Part shown: positions 25,337-33,496 of the stretch, piece by piece | Numbering within the stretch: position 1 is the first letter of the stretch | How the letters are laid out: each line of letters begins with the position of its first letter | Assembly (NCBI RefSeq): GCF_013836145.1 | Contig: NZ_CP057483.1 | Coordinates: 1,612,001 to 1,676,000 of the forward strand | Source: Citrobacter sp. RHB25-C09 | GTDB taxonomy: Bacteria; Pseudomonadota; Gammaproteobacteria; Enterobacterales; Enterobacteriaceae | Direction: 5' to 3' | Length of the DNA: 64,000 nucleotides | The notes under the pieces: model-generated | Seen by the model: only the letters and a program-made list of their open reading frames with translations | Told to the model about the DNA's origin: nothing | Database searches by the model: none | Made by a program: the position numbers and the translations under genes

Positions 25337-25818
25337 TGGATCACTATCTTGAGATTCGTGTGTTGTCCGATTCTGAATTAGATACCGACGTGCTAATGGC
25401 TACGCTGTTTACCAAACTGCATCGCGCGCTCGGAAAACGAGGGAAAGGCGATATCGGCGTCAGCTTTCCCCGGTTTGATATGACGCTGGGATCGTGTTTG
25501 CGCCTGCATGGCACATTGCAGGCTTTGCAGGAGCTTGAAGCAGGAGGCTGGCGTAAAGGATTCACGGACTATTGCCAGTGTTCGCCTGTTCAGCTTATTC
25601 CAGCCATTCAGGGATGGCGAACGGTGAGCCGGGTGCAGGATCGGCATACGCCGTTAAACGAACGGCCTGTGCCGCTGCCGTATGTCGATATCACTAGCTT
25701 GTCGAGTCAACAACAGTTCAGGCTATTTATTTGCCATGGCGAAGTAGCGCCTGTACCCGCTCATGGTACGTTCAATTATTATGGGTTAAGCACGACAGCG
25801 ACGATTCCCTGGTTTTAA
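25336..25818 (+). CDS. cas6f: Cas6f (Csy4) crRNA-processing endonuclease, orphan and internally shortened
   Basis: Type I-F CRISPR repeat endoribonuclease family, 160 residues from the ATG at 25336 (MDHYLEIRV). Key features of Pseudomonas Csy4 align: H29 at the same position (TKLHRAL), S121 for Ser148, F128 for Phe155, Y149 for Tyr176, and R99/Q101 in VSRVQ for Arg102/Gln104. The ending YGLSTTATIPWF is typical of the family. Between VSRVQ and LPYVDI about 24 residues are missing compared with the 187-residue Pseudomonas enzyme. That stretch is the arginine-rich helix that grips the repeat hairpin. No other cas gene and no I-F repeat is present. It sits between clpA and serW/infA, the known E. 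coli I-F site. Either a decaying remnant or a repurposed RNA-binding protein; catalysis on normal repeats is doubtful. Confidence 0.88.
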   Translation: MDHYLEIRVLSDSELDTDVLMATLFTKLHRALGKRGKGDIGVSFPRFDMTLGSCLRLHGTLQALQELEAGGWRKGFTDYCQCSPVQLIPAIQGWRTVSRVQDRHTPLNERPVPLPYVDITSLSSQQQFRLFICHGEVAPVPAHGTFNYYGLSTTATIPWF

Positions 25819-25829
25819 TATGGCGTGTG

Positions 25830-25906
25830 GTTTGTAGGCCGGATAAGGCGGAGCCGCCATCCGGCAAATTGCCCGGTGGCGCTTTCGCTTACCGGGCCTA
25901 CGGTCA
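25830..25906. repeat. REP/BIME pair
   Basis: Two facing REP-type units: gccggataaggcg with cgccatccggc, then gcccggtggcgc with gcttaccgggc. They lie just after cas6f. Confidence 0.8.
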
Positions 25907-25917
25907 GGAGTTCTTTT

Positions 25918-26179
25918 CCCCCTCAGGGAGAATATAAAAGAATAGAGCCGATACATAAGTACCGGCTCTATTCTGAAATATGGCGGTGAGGGGGGGATTG
26001 ACTCGCTTTGCTCGCCCTACGGGCAACCCACTCACTACGTTCGTGGTTTGTCCAACTGGCTGCGCCAGTTGTCGAACCCCGGTCGGGTGTTCTCATCCCC
26101 CCTCAGGGAGAATATAAAAGAAAAGAGCCGATACATAAGTACCGGCTCTCATCTGAAATATGGCGGTGAGGGGGGGATT
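25918..26179 (-). repeat. Duplicated serW 3' end plus terminator, 180-bp spacing
   Basis: Copies at 25918-25999 and 26098-26179 are identical but for three substitutions. Each holds the last 19 bases of tRNA-Ser with CCA, then a stem (gagccg / cggctc) and a T-run, forming a terminator when read on the - strand. The three differences lie in or next to the stem and lengthen it in the outer copy, so pairing is kept. About 98 bases with no gene separate the copies. The design recalls the 178-bp repeats after E. coli tyrT, which also carry 19 bases of the tRNA 3' end. It could also be the scar of integration at the tRNA end. Confidence 0.85.
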
Positions 26180-26248
26180 CGAACCCCCGATACGTTGCCG
26201 TATACACACTTTCCAGGCGTGCTCCTTCAGCCACTCGGACACCTCACC
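26161..26248 (-). tRNA. serW: tRNA-Ser (anticodon GGA)
   Basis: 88-base class II tRNA with encoded CCA. It starts GGTGAGGTGTCCGAGTGG, has the GGA anticodon in CTGGAAAG, a long variable arm (GTATACGGCAACGTATC) and the GGTTCGAATCC T-arm. It reads UCC and UCU serine codons. It lies upstream of infA's 3' end and the E. coli serW has the same neighbours (clpA, infA). The 3' end faces the accessory gap, as expected of an integration-prone tRNA. Confidence 0.97.
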
Positions 26249-26291
26249 ATATTGTATTATTGCCTGACCTCACAGGGGGCAACGGGGCGCT

Positions 26292-26320
26292 ACTATAGGG
26301 AGTTGCGTGAAAACGGTCAA
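26292..26320 (-). promoter_or_regulatory. serW promoter
   Basis: On the - strand TTGACC (26320-26315) and TATAGT (26297-26292) are 17 bases apart. A GC-rich discriminator (agcgccccg) follows, typical of growth-rate and stringently controlled stable RNA promoters. The start is expected near 26285. Confidence 0.8.
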
Positions 26321-26428
26321 GCAGTATTTACGCTTTACTTCTCGTTTGGTTACGCAGTGTACACTTTCCTTTCGCGGCACGCTTTATACCCGTCATTCGT
26401 CAGGTTATCACCCGGATGACAGATACAA

Positions 26429-26455
26429 AAAAGGCCGGATAATCCGACCTTTTAA
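26429..26455 (-). terminator. Terminator of infA
   Basis: aaggtcgga and tccggcctt pair (read on the - strand) and are followed by a T-run, about 30 bases after the infA stop. Confidence 0.85.
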
Positions 26456-26485
26456 TTTCTCTACGCCATTCGGGCGTGCAAACAA

Positions 26486-26707
<222 letters not shown>

Positions 26708-26999
26708 ATCCTCTGGGGTATCACTACCGTAATTTGAACCGGCAAGATAATGCCGAAGTTCTTTAAATAAGTAAAGTTTTGCGCGATTAAAACACAGCAA
26801 AACAGATTTGGCACATTACTCCGGTTGCTTCAAAAAACACACAGCAAAGCCGCACTTGAAGCGCAACGTCTAAGGGAGCGATGAGATAAACGATGGGCGT
26901 TACCTGACGCGAAAGGATCCTTAACGGCAGTGGGGTAATGGGCTAAACCAACTCTGCGACGCAATTATAACACCCTGACAAAAAATGTGCCGAAAACAT

Positions 27000-27704
27000 T
27001 CACCCCTGCGGCAAAAATAACGTCCTTGGTACCCAAAAGTGACTGGGCAGGCGCTGCTGGCGCAACGTATCAAGATGCACAAGATATTCTTTGCGTGCGA
27101 TTTCAACAGCACCCAGCGATTCGGTATGGTTATTGAGCACCTGGCAGTCAATGAGTTTTCCGCCCTGACGAACAAATTCCGCACAAAAAACCAGCAGTGC
27201 CGTTTTCGAGGCATTTTCTTGTCGGCTGAACATCGACTCACCGCAAAATAATGCCCCTTGCGATACGCCATACATACCCCCAACCAGCTCATGATCACGC
27301 CACACTTCTATGGAATGTGCATGTCCCAGTTCATGCAGTCGGTGATAAGCCTCCACCACGCTGCGAGTGATCCAGGTGCCTTCGTCGCGGTCATTGGCAC
27401 AGCCCTCGATAACCTGACCAAAGGCATAATTCAGCGTGACGCGATACGGTGAACGTTTATGAAAACGTTTCATGCTGCGACTGATATGAAACGTCGCGGG
27501 CCACAGAATAGCGCGGGGATCGGGCGACCACCAGAGTATCGGGTCGCCAGGTGAAAACCAGGGGAATATACCGCGCTGGTAGGCCATGAGCAGGCGCGCA
27601 GGACTGAGATCGCCTCCGAGGGCCAATAAACCGTTTGGCTCGCGTAAAGCGCCCTCCGGCGAAGGGAAGGCGAGAGTTGTACGGGACAGTTGCACCAGGC
27701 GCAT
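27000..27704 (-). CDS. aat: Leucyl/phenylalanyl-tRNA-protein transferase
   Basis: 234-residue cytoplasmic enzyme of the N-degron pathway. It adds Leu or Phe from aminoacyl-tRNA to proteins with N-terminal Arg or Lys, making substrates for ClpS-ClpAP, which is encoded nearby. The ATG at 27704 (MRLVQLSR) gives the exact E. coli length; eight extra upstream residues are not family-like. PWFSPGDPILWWSPDPR, ELVGGMYGVSQG and ESMFSRQENASKTAL are the conserved core. It is 45 bases downstream of cydC and may be co-transcribed with it. Confidence 0.97.
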   Translation of the reverse strand: MRLVQLSRTTLAFPSPEGALREPNGLLALGGDLSPARLLMAYQRGIFPWFSPGDPILWWSPDPRAILWPATFHISRSMKRFHKRSPYRVTLNYAFGQVIEGCANDRDEGTWITRSVVEAYHRLHELGHAHSIEVWRDHELVGGMYGVSQGALFCGESMFSRQENASKTALLVFCAEFVRQGGKLIDCQVLNNHTESLGAVEIARKEYLVHLDTLRQQRLPSHFWVPRTLFLPQG

Positions 27705-27749
27705 GAAAGCAGAACTCCAGAACCGCAAGTTGGATCGTTCAATAATAGC

Positions 27750-29471
27750 TTACAGACGTTGCTTAAACTGGTAATAACGCCCTTGTCGCGCCAACAGATC
27801 TGCGTGATTACCTTGCTCAATAATTTGCCCGTTGTCCATCACTATTATTCGATCAAACCGGGATAAACCACGCAGACGGTGCGTCACCATCAGAACCGTT
27901 TTCTCGCGTATCACCTCTGCCAGTAAATCAAGGATCTGGCTTTCGGTAGTGGCATCAAGTCCTTCCGTGGGCTCATCCAGTAACATCAGCGGCGCATCGT
28001 GCAGTAGTCCCCTCGCAATAGCCAGACGACGCAGTTCGCCACCGGACAACTGGCGACCGCCTTCTCCCAGCCAGCTATTGAGTCCACTATCTTGGAGTAA
28101 CTTTTCCAGACCGACGCGGGTAAGCATTCCCGCAAGTTCATCGTCGCTGGCATGAGGTGCCGCCAGCAGCAGATTGTCGCGCAGCGTGGCGCTGAACAGA
28201 TGCACACGTTGCGGGACCACACTCATTGTCTGACGCAACGCCTGCTCATTCAGCGACGACAGCGGACTATCGTTGAGCAATATTTCACCCTCTTGTGGAT
28301 CCCAGGCGCGGGTGAGCAGTTGCAGTAATGTCGATTTACCACAGCCAGTACGCCCGAGGATGGCAATGTGTTCCCCTGCCTTCACTTGCAGCGTGAAGGC
28401 GTCCAGTGCTTTTTGCCCCTGCTCAGGGTAGCTGAATGAGACATCACGCAGCGTTAACGCCACGTTATCAGTCACGTTCGTATCAGCAATGGGAAAGGTG
28501 ACTTCAGGCTTCTGTTCGGTCAGTTCCGTAATACGCACCGCAGAGGCAATGACCTGACCCAGATGCTGAAACGCGCCGGTTACCGGCGCTAAGGCTTCAA
28601 AGGCGGCCAGAGCACAAAAAACAAACAGGGCAATCAGCGCGCCAGGCTGTGTATTTCCACCGACGCCGCCGGCTGCCATCCACAGCATCAGCACGACGGC
28701 AATGGCGCCAATAAGCAGCATTAATGCCTGAGAAAGCGCGGTCAGTTCAGACTGGCGGCGCTGCGCCTCATGCCACTGCAATTCGGTATTTTCCATCTGC
28801 GCACGGTACCGGTCGCTCGCGCCGAAGATTGTCAATTCTGCCTGTCCCTGAAGCCAGGCGGTGAGTTGCTGACGGTACTGTCCACGCAGGTGGGTCAGAT
28901 TTTGTCCGGTCGTTTTACCGGCCCGATAAAATACCGGCGGCAGAATGAACAGCGTTAACAACATGATGCCGCCAAGGGTGAAGGCGAGCGTGCCATCGAA
29001 AACGCTCAGTCCAAGCGTGACCACCATAATCACCACAAATGCCCCAACCAGCGGGGAGATGACGCGCAGATAAAGGTGGTCAAGCGTATCGACATCGGCC
29101 ACGACACGATTGAGCAAATCGCCCTGACGGAAACGAGTAAGCCCGGCAGGTGAGAGGGGAAGCAGTTTGCTAAATGTATGAATACGCAGGTGTTGCAATA
29201 CGCGGAAGGTGGCGTCATGGCTCACCAGCCGCTCGAAGTAGCGTCCGGCAGTACGGGCAATTGCAGCCCCGCGCACCCCGGCGGCAGGCAGCATATAGTT
29301 AAAGCTGTAGAGCCCGGCGAAACCGGCCACCGCAGAGGCTGAGAGGAACCAGCCCGACAGCGTCAACAGACCGATACTGGCTAACAGCGTAGCTATCGCT
29401 AGCACAATTCCTAACGTCAACATCCATTTGTGACGTTTATAGAGCGTCAGATAAGGCAGCAAGGCACGCAT
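27750..29471 (-). CDS. cydC: Glutathione/cysteine ABC exporter subunit CydC
   Basis: 573-residue half-transporter: six membrane helices in the first ~320 residues, then an ATPase domain with Walker A LGRTGCGKSTLLQL, signature QLSGGELRRLAIARG and Walker B LMLLDEPTEGLD. With CydD it exports cysteine and glutathione to the periplasm. This is needed for assembly of cytochrome bd and for c-type cytochrome maturation. Its start codon follows the cydD stop with no gap. Confidence 0.97.
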   Translation of the reverse strand: MRALLPYLTLYKRHKWMLTLGIVLAIATLLASIGLLTLSGWFLSASAVAGFAGLYSFNYMLPAAGVRGAAIARTAGRYFERLVSHDATFRVLQHLRIHTFSKLLPLSPAGLTRFRQGDLLNRVVADVDTLDHLYLRVISPLVGAFVVIMVVTLGLSVFDGTLAFTLGGIMLLTLFILPPVFYRAGKTTGQNLTHLRGQYRQQLTAWLQGQAELTIFGASDRYRAQMENTELQWHEAQRRQSELTALSQALMLLIGAIAVVLMLWMAAGGVGGNTQPGALIALFVFCALAAFEALAPVTGAFQHLGQVIASAVRITELTEQKPEVTFPIADTNVTDNVALTLRDVSFSYPEQGQKALDAFTLQVKAGEHIAILGRTGCGKSTLLQLLTRAWDPQEGEILLNDSPLSSLNEQALRQTMSVVPQRVHLFSATLRDNLLLAAPHASDDELAGMLTRVGLEKLLQDSGLNSWLGEGGRQLSGGELRRLAIARGLLHDAPLMLLDEPTEGLDATTESQILDLLAEVIREKTVLMVTHRLRGLSRFDRIIVMDNGQIIEQGNHADLLARQGRYYQFKQRL

Positions 29472-31238
29472 TTAAATCTCCTCCTGACGATGAGCCAGCA
29501 GCGACGCAAAAGCGCCCTGAGCGGCACTGAGTTCGCTGTACGAACCCTGTTCAATAATCTGTCCGTCCTGCATAACCCAGACGGTGTCCCAGTCAGCCAG
29601 ATCCTCCAGTTGATGCGTTACCATCAGCGTGGTTTGCCGCGTCGCCGCCAGTTTCAGCGCCTGCATCACGCGCTGTTCGCTATGGGCGTCAAGGCTCGCT
29701 GCGGGCTCATCGAGCAGAAGGAGTTTACACGGGCTTAGCAATGCTCGGGCGACAGCTACACGCTGTGCCTGACCAACGGAAAGACGCCCAGCCTGATCGC
29801 CGACGGGCGTATCAACGCCCTGTGGCAGCAGTGGCAAAAATTCGCTGACCCAGGCGTTATCAAGGGCCGTTTTCAGCTCAAGTTCTGTGGCATCTGGACG
29901 CGCCAGCAGGACATTATCCCGAATTGTCGCCGCAGGGAGTTGCGGATTTTGCCCCACCCAGGACAGATGTCGCCGCCAGGATTCTGGCGATAAATCGCGC
30001 AACTCTATGCCATTGATCCGCAGTGAGCCCTGGTAGGAGAGAAAACCAGAAAGAACGTTTAACAGAGAACTCTTACCGGAACCGCTGCGTCCGACCAGCA
30101 CGGCGCGCTGCCCGGCGTGAAGGGTAAAGTTGAGTGGTCCCGCCAGCGTTTTGCCCTCAGGAGAGGCGATCACCAATGCTTCGGCTTCTATTGATATGGG
30201 ATCACTGGTCGACAGTTCAACGTCGCCACGCTCCGGGTGGGCGAGTGGCGTTTCCATAAAGGTTTTCAGGCTGTCTGCTGCGCCGACCGCCTGCGCTTTA
30301 GCGTGATAAAACGTCCCCAGGTCACGCAGGGGCTGGAAAAACTCAGGGGCGAGAATGAGCGCCAGGAAGCCGGCAGCCAACGTCACGCCGGCACCGTAAT
30401 GACCGAAATTGAGTTCGCCAAGATAGGAAAAACCAAAATATACCGCGACCAGTGCGATTGACAGCGAGGTGAAAAACTCCAGCACACCGGAAGATAAGAA
30501 GGCAAGGCGGAGAACTTCCATTGTCCGCTGGCGGAAATCTTGTGACGCTTTACGGATGCTCTCTGTTTCCGCTTCACCCCGGCCAAATATGCGCAGGGTA
30601 TCCATACCGCGCAAGCGGTCGAGGAAATGCCCGCTCAGACGCGCCAGCGCAAGGAAATTACGCCGATTCGCATCGGCTGCGCCCATCCCGACCATCGCCA
30701 TAAACAGCGGAATTAGCGGGGCAGTGCCCAGCAGGATCAGTGCGGCGGCCCAGTTGGAGGGAAATACCGCAGCGACAATTAACAATGGCACGCACACGGC
30801 CAGCGCCATTTGGGGTAAATAGCGGGCGTAGTAATCGTGCATATCATCGATTTGCTCAAGAACCAGAGTGGCCCAACTTCCGGCCGGTTTCCCCTGGATC
30901 CAGGCCGGTCCGGCCTGTTGCAGGCGATCGAGCACCTGACGGCGGATCTCAAAACGAATATGTTGCCCGGCATGAAAGCCGACGCGCTCACGCAACCACA
31001 CGACCCAGGCGCGAAGAACAAAGACCAGCACCAGGACAACAAAAGGCATCAGGAGCGCCTCGCGTGGAATATTCTCCATGATCATGTGGTTAAGAATACG
31101 GGCCATGATCCAGGCCTGAGCGACAATCAGTAAACCACTCACGAACCCGAGTAGGCGGGAAAACATCAACCAACGTTGGGAAATAACGCTTTGCTGTTTT
31201 AACCAGCGGGTTAGCTCTTTTTGACGAGTTTTATTCAT
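29472..31238 (-). CDS. cydD: Glutathione/cysteine ABC exporter subunit CydD
   Basis: 588-residue partner of CydC. The start at 31238 (MNKTRQKELTRWLKQQ) gives the E. coli length; the longer frame adds 20 residues. Six membrane helices precede an ATPase with Walker A VGRSGSGKSSLLN, signature LSVGQAQRVAVARAL and Walker B LLLLDEPAASLD. It ends at the base before cydC begins, a tightly coupled pair. It lies downstream of trxB, separated from it by a terminator. Confidence 0.97.
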   Translation of the reverse strand: MNKTRQKELTRWLKQQSVISQRWLMFSRLLGFVSGLLIVAQAWIMARILNHMIMENIPREALLMPFVVLVLVFVLRAWVVWLRERVGFHAGQHIRFEIRRQVLDRLQQAGPAWIQGKPAGSWATLVLEQIDDMHDYYARYLPQMALAVCVPLLIVAAVFPSNWAAALILLGTAPLIPLFMAMVGMGAADANRRNFLALARLSGHFLDRLRGMDTLRIFGRGEAETESIRKASQDFRQRTMEVLRLAFLSSGVLEFFTSLSIALVAVYFGFSYLGELNFGHYGAGVTLAAGFLALILAPEFFQPLRDLGTFYHAKAQAVGAADSLKTFMETPLAHPERGDVELSTSDPISIEAEALVIASPEGKTLAGPLNFTLHAGQRAVLVGRSGSGKSSLLNVLSGFLSYQGSLRINGIELRDLSPESWRRHLSWVGQNPQLPAATIRDNVLLARPDATELELKTALDNAWVSEFLPLLPQGVDTPVGDQAGRLSVGQAQRVAVARALLSPCKLLLLDEPAASLDAHSEQRVMQALKLAATRQTTLMVTHQLEDLADWDTVWVMQDGQIIEQGSYSELSAAQGAFASLLAHRQEEI

Positions 31239-31298
31239 TGCGCACTTTGCAGGTGAGTTATCAGAATTTTTGGGCTCGGCAATGTTACAACGGGGCAA

Positions 31299-31328
31299 AA
31301 ATAAAGGCGACCTATAGTCGCCTTATTT
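31299..31328 (-). terminator. Terminator of trxB
   Basis: On the - strand ataaggcgac pairs with gtcgcctttat and leads into a T-rich run (tttattttt), before cydD. Confidence 0.8.
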
Positions 31329-31352
31329 ACTTTTGTTACTGATTTGTAAAAC

Positions 31353-32321
31353 TTATTTACACGCGTCGGCTAAACCATCCAGATACCGTTCAGCGTCAAG
31401 TGCAGCCATACAGCCCGTACCGGCGGAGGTGATTGCCTGACGGTAAATATGGTCCATCACGTCGCCAGCAGCAAATACCCCAGGAATGCTGGTCTGGGTC
31501 GCGTTGCCGTGGATCCCGGACTGCACTTTGATGTAGCCATTTTCCAGCTCAAGCTGACCTTCGAAAATCGAGGTATTCGGGCTGTGTCCGATAGCAACGA
31601 AAAGACCTGCAACGTCCAGCGACTCAATGTTGTCGGCGTTCTGCGTATCGCGCAGGCGCAAACCTGTTACCCCCATCTGGTCGCCAGTCACTTCTTCAAG
31701 CGTACGATGGGTGTGCAGCACAATGTTGCCATTTTCAACTTTGTCCATCAGGCGCTTGATCAGGATTTTTTCCGCACGGAAGCTGTCGCGACGGTGAATC
31801 AGATGCACTTCTGCGGCGATATTCGCCAGATAAAGCGCTTCTTCAACTGCCGTGTTACCGCCGCCAATGACCGCGACTTTCTGGTTACGGTAGAAGAAAC
31901 CATCGCAGGTCGCACAGGCGGAAACGCCGCGTCCTTTGAACGCCTCTTCTGAAGGAAGGCCGAGATAGCGAGCGGAAGCGCCAGTCGCGATGATTAACGC
32001 ATCACAGGTGTATTCCGCGCTATCGCCCGTCAGACGGAACGGACGGTTTTGCAGATCGACTTTATTGATGTGATCAAAAATGATCTCAGTTTCAAATTTC
32101 GTTGCATGCTCATGCATGCGTTCCATCAGCAGCGGTCCGGTTAAATCACTCGGATCGCCAGGCCAGTTTTCCACTTCTGTTGTGGTGGTCAGTTGGCCGC
32201 CTTTTTCCATACCGGTAATCAGTACCGGTTGCAGGTTTGCGCGCGCGGCATACACCGCCGCGGTGTATCCAGCAGGGCCTGAACCCAGGATAAGCAGTTT
32301 ACTGTGTTTGGTCGTGCCCAT
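31353..32321 (-). CDS. trxB: Thioredoxin reductase
   Basis: 322-residue NADPH-dependent flavoenzyme that reduces thioredoxin. FAD motif ILGSGPAGYTAAVYAA, redox-active pair in SACATCDGFF, NADPH motif VIGGGNTAVEEALYL and the late FAD motif GVFAAGDVMD are all present. The ATG at 32321 (MGTTKHSKLL) is used; 72 more codons upstream are open but are leader DNA. The C-terminus is LADACK where K-12 has LADAK, one residue more. Confidence 0.98.
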   Translation of the reverse strand: MGTTKHSKLLILGSGPAGYTAAVYAARANLQPVLITGMEKGGQLTTTTEVENWPGDPSDLTGPLLMERMHEHATKFETEIIFDHINKVDLQNRPFRLTGDSAEYTCDALIIATGASARYLGLPSEEAFKGRGVSACATCDGFFYRNQKVAVIGGGNTAVEEALYLANIAAEVHLIHRRDSFRAEKILIKRLMDKVENGNIVLHTHRTLEEVTGDQMGVTGLRLRDTQNADNIESLDVAGLFVAIGHSPNTSIFEGQLELENGYIKVQSGIHGNATQTSIPGVFAAGDVMDHIYRQAITSAGTGCMAALDAERYLDGLADACK

Positions 32322-32867
32322 GAGATCCCCATAGTTGTTGGCAGACAATGGGCAGGATTGTAGGGAATTTACCGACGTAAAAAAAGAGTATGGCGATTTT
32401 GTTAACGATTTGTGTAATAGACAGGGGCGATGAGATAACAAATTTGCCGCTGCGCCATCATAAATTCTACTGAAAATCGGGCAGTTATCAGCTGATAAAA
32501 TGACGATATAGCACCACTCGCCTGGAAGAACCGACATGTTGTACTAAAAATCGATGTTTTACTTTGACAATCCCCTGCTGTTTTGCGAAAACAGATGAGG
32601 AAGAAAAAAACAGTGTTATATGTGTGCCGCATAATCATGCATATATATCTCATGTTTACCGGACTAGCGAAATCTACGCATGGTGTGGACAGACGCCATT
32701 CGTGATGTCGATAGTCGCCGTCAGGCAACGGTCTTCTCACCATAGACCCGGGCATTGCGCGCCGTAAATCCTTTCGGTTACGGTCTATTGTGATGGGCAT
32801 CGACTCTGGACAATGACGTTTATAGAGTCAGGCAGGAGTAGGGAAGGAATACAGAGAGACAATAATA
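32322..32867. other. trxB-lrp divergent intergenic region
   Basis: 546 bases with no supported ORF. In E. coli this gap holds the trxB promoter, the autoregulated lrp promoter and a long lrp mRNA leader that small RNAs target. The same is expected here. The stretch from about 32560 to 32680 is AT-rich, as Lrp and H-NS target DNA usually is. No individual site could be fixed. Confidence 0.45.
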
Positions 32868-33362
32868 ATGGTAGATAGCAAAAAGCGCCCTGGCAAAGAT
32901 CTCGACCGCATCGATCGTAACATTCTTAATGAGTTGCAAAAGGATGGGCGTATTTCCAACGTCGAGCTTTCTAAACGAGTGGGACTTTCCCCGACGCCTT
33001 GTCTTGAGCGTGTGCGTCGTCTGGAAAGACAGGGTTTCATTCAGGGCTATACGGCTCTGTTAAACCCGCATTATCTGGATGCATCACTTCTGGTATTTGT
33101 TGAGATTACTCTGAATCGTGGTGCGCCGGACGTGTTTGAGCAGTTTAACTCTGCTGTGCAAAAACTTGAAGAAATTCAAGAATGTCATTTAGTTTCCGGT
33201 GATTTCGACTACCTGTTGAAAACACGCGTACCGGATATGTCAGCCTACCGTAAGCTGTTAGGGGAAACCCTGCTGCGTCTGCCTGGCGTAAACGACACGC
33301 GTACTTATGTGGTCATGGAAGAAGTCAAACAGAGTAATCGTCTGGTTATTAAGACACGCTAA
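32868..33362 (+). CDS. lrp: Leucine-responsive regulatory protein Lrp
   Basis: 164-residue global regulator. The N-terminal helix-turn-helix (ELSKRVGLSPTPCLERVRRLERQG) and C-terminal RAM domain (FDYLLKTRVPDMSAYRK) that binds leucine appear identical or nearly so to E. coli Lrp. It controls amino-acid metabolism, including serC and other genes in this window. The ATG at 32868 has a ggag region and AT-rich spacer before it. Confidence 0.98.
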   Translation: MVDSKKRPGKDLDRIDRNILNELQKDGRISNVELSKRVGLSPTPCLERVRRLERQGFIQGYTALLNPHYLDASLLVFVEITLNRGAPDVFEQFNSAVQKLEEIQECHLVSGDFDYLLKTRVPDMSAYRKLLGETLLRLPGVNDTRTYVVMEEVKQSNRLVIKTR

Positions 33363-33496
33363 TACGGAACAGGTGCAAAATCGATATATATTGATTACAC
33401 TCCTGTTAATCCATACAGCAACAGTGCCGGGGAAACCCGGTGCTGTTGTCCGTTTTAGCATCAGGCAGGAAAAGCCTGAAACCTGGAGAGCCTTTT

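Noticed and set aside
25981..25999. Possible second tRNA-Ser gene
   Set aside because: Only the last 19 bases of the tRNA recur; the rest of the cloverleaf is missing.
24600..26160. CRISPR array expected beside cas6f
   Set aside because: No 28-base unit with the type I-F repeat pattern and no regularly spaced repeats were seen. The only repeats are REP units and the serW tail.
33440..33496. Earlier start of ftsK
   Set aside because: The TTG at 33497 has the ribosome-binding site and the E. coli N-terminus; the extra 19 codons are leader.
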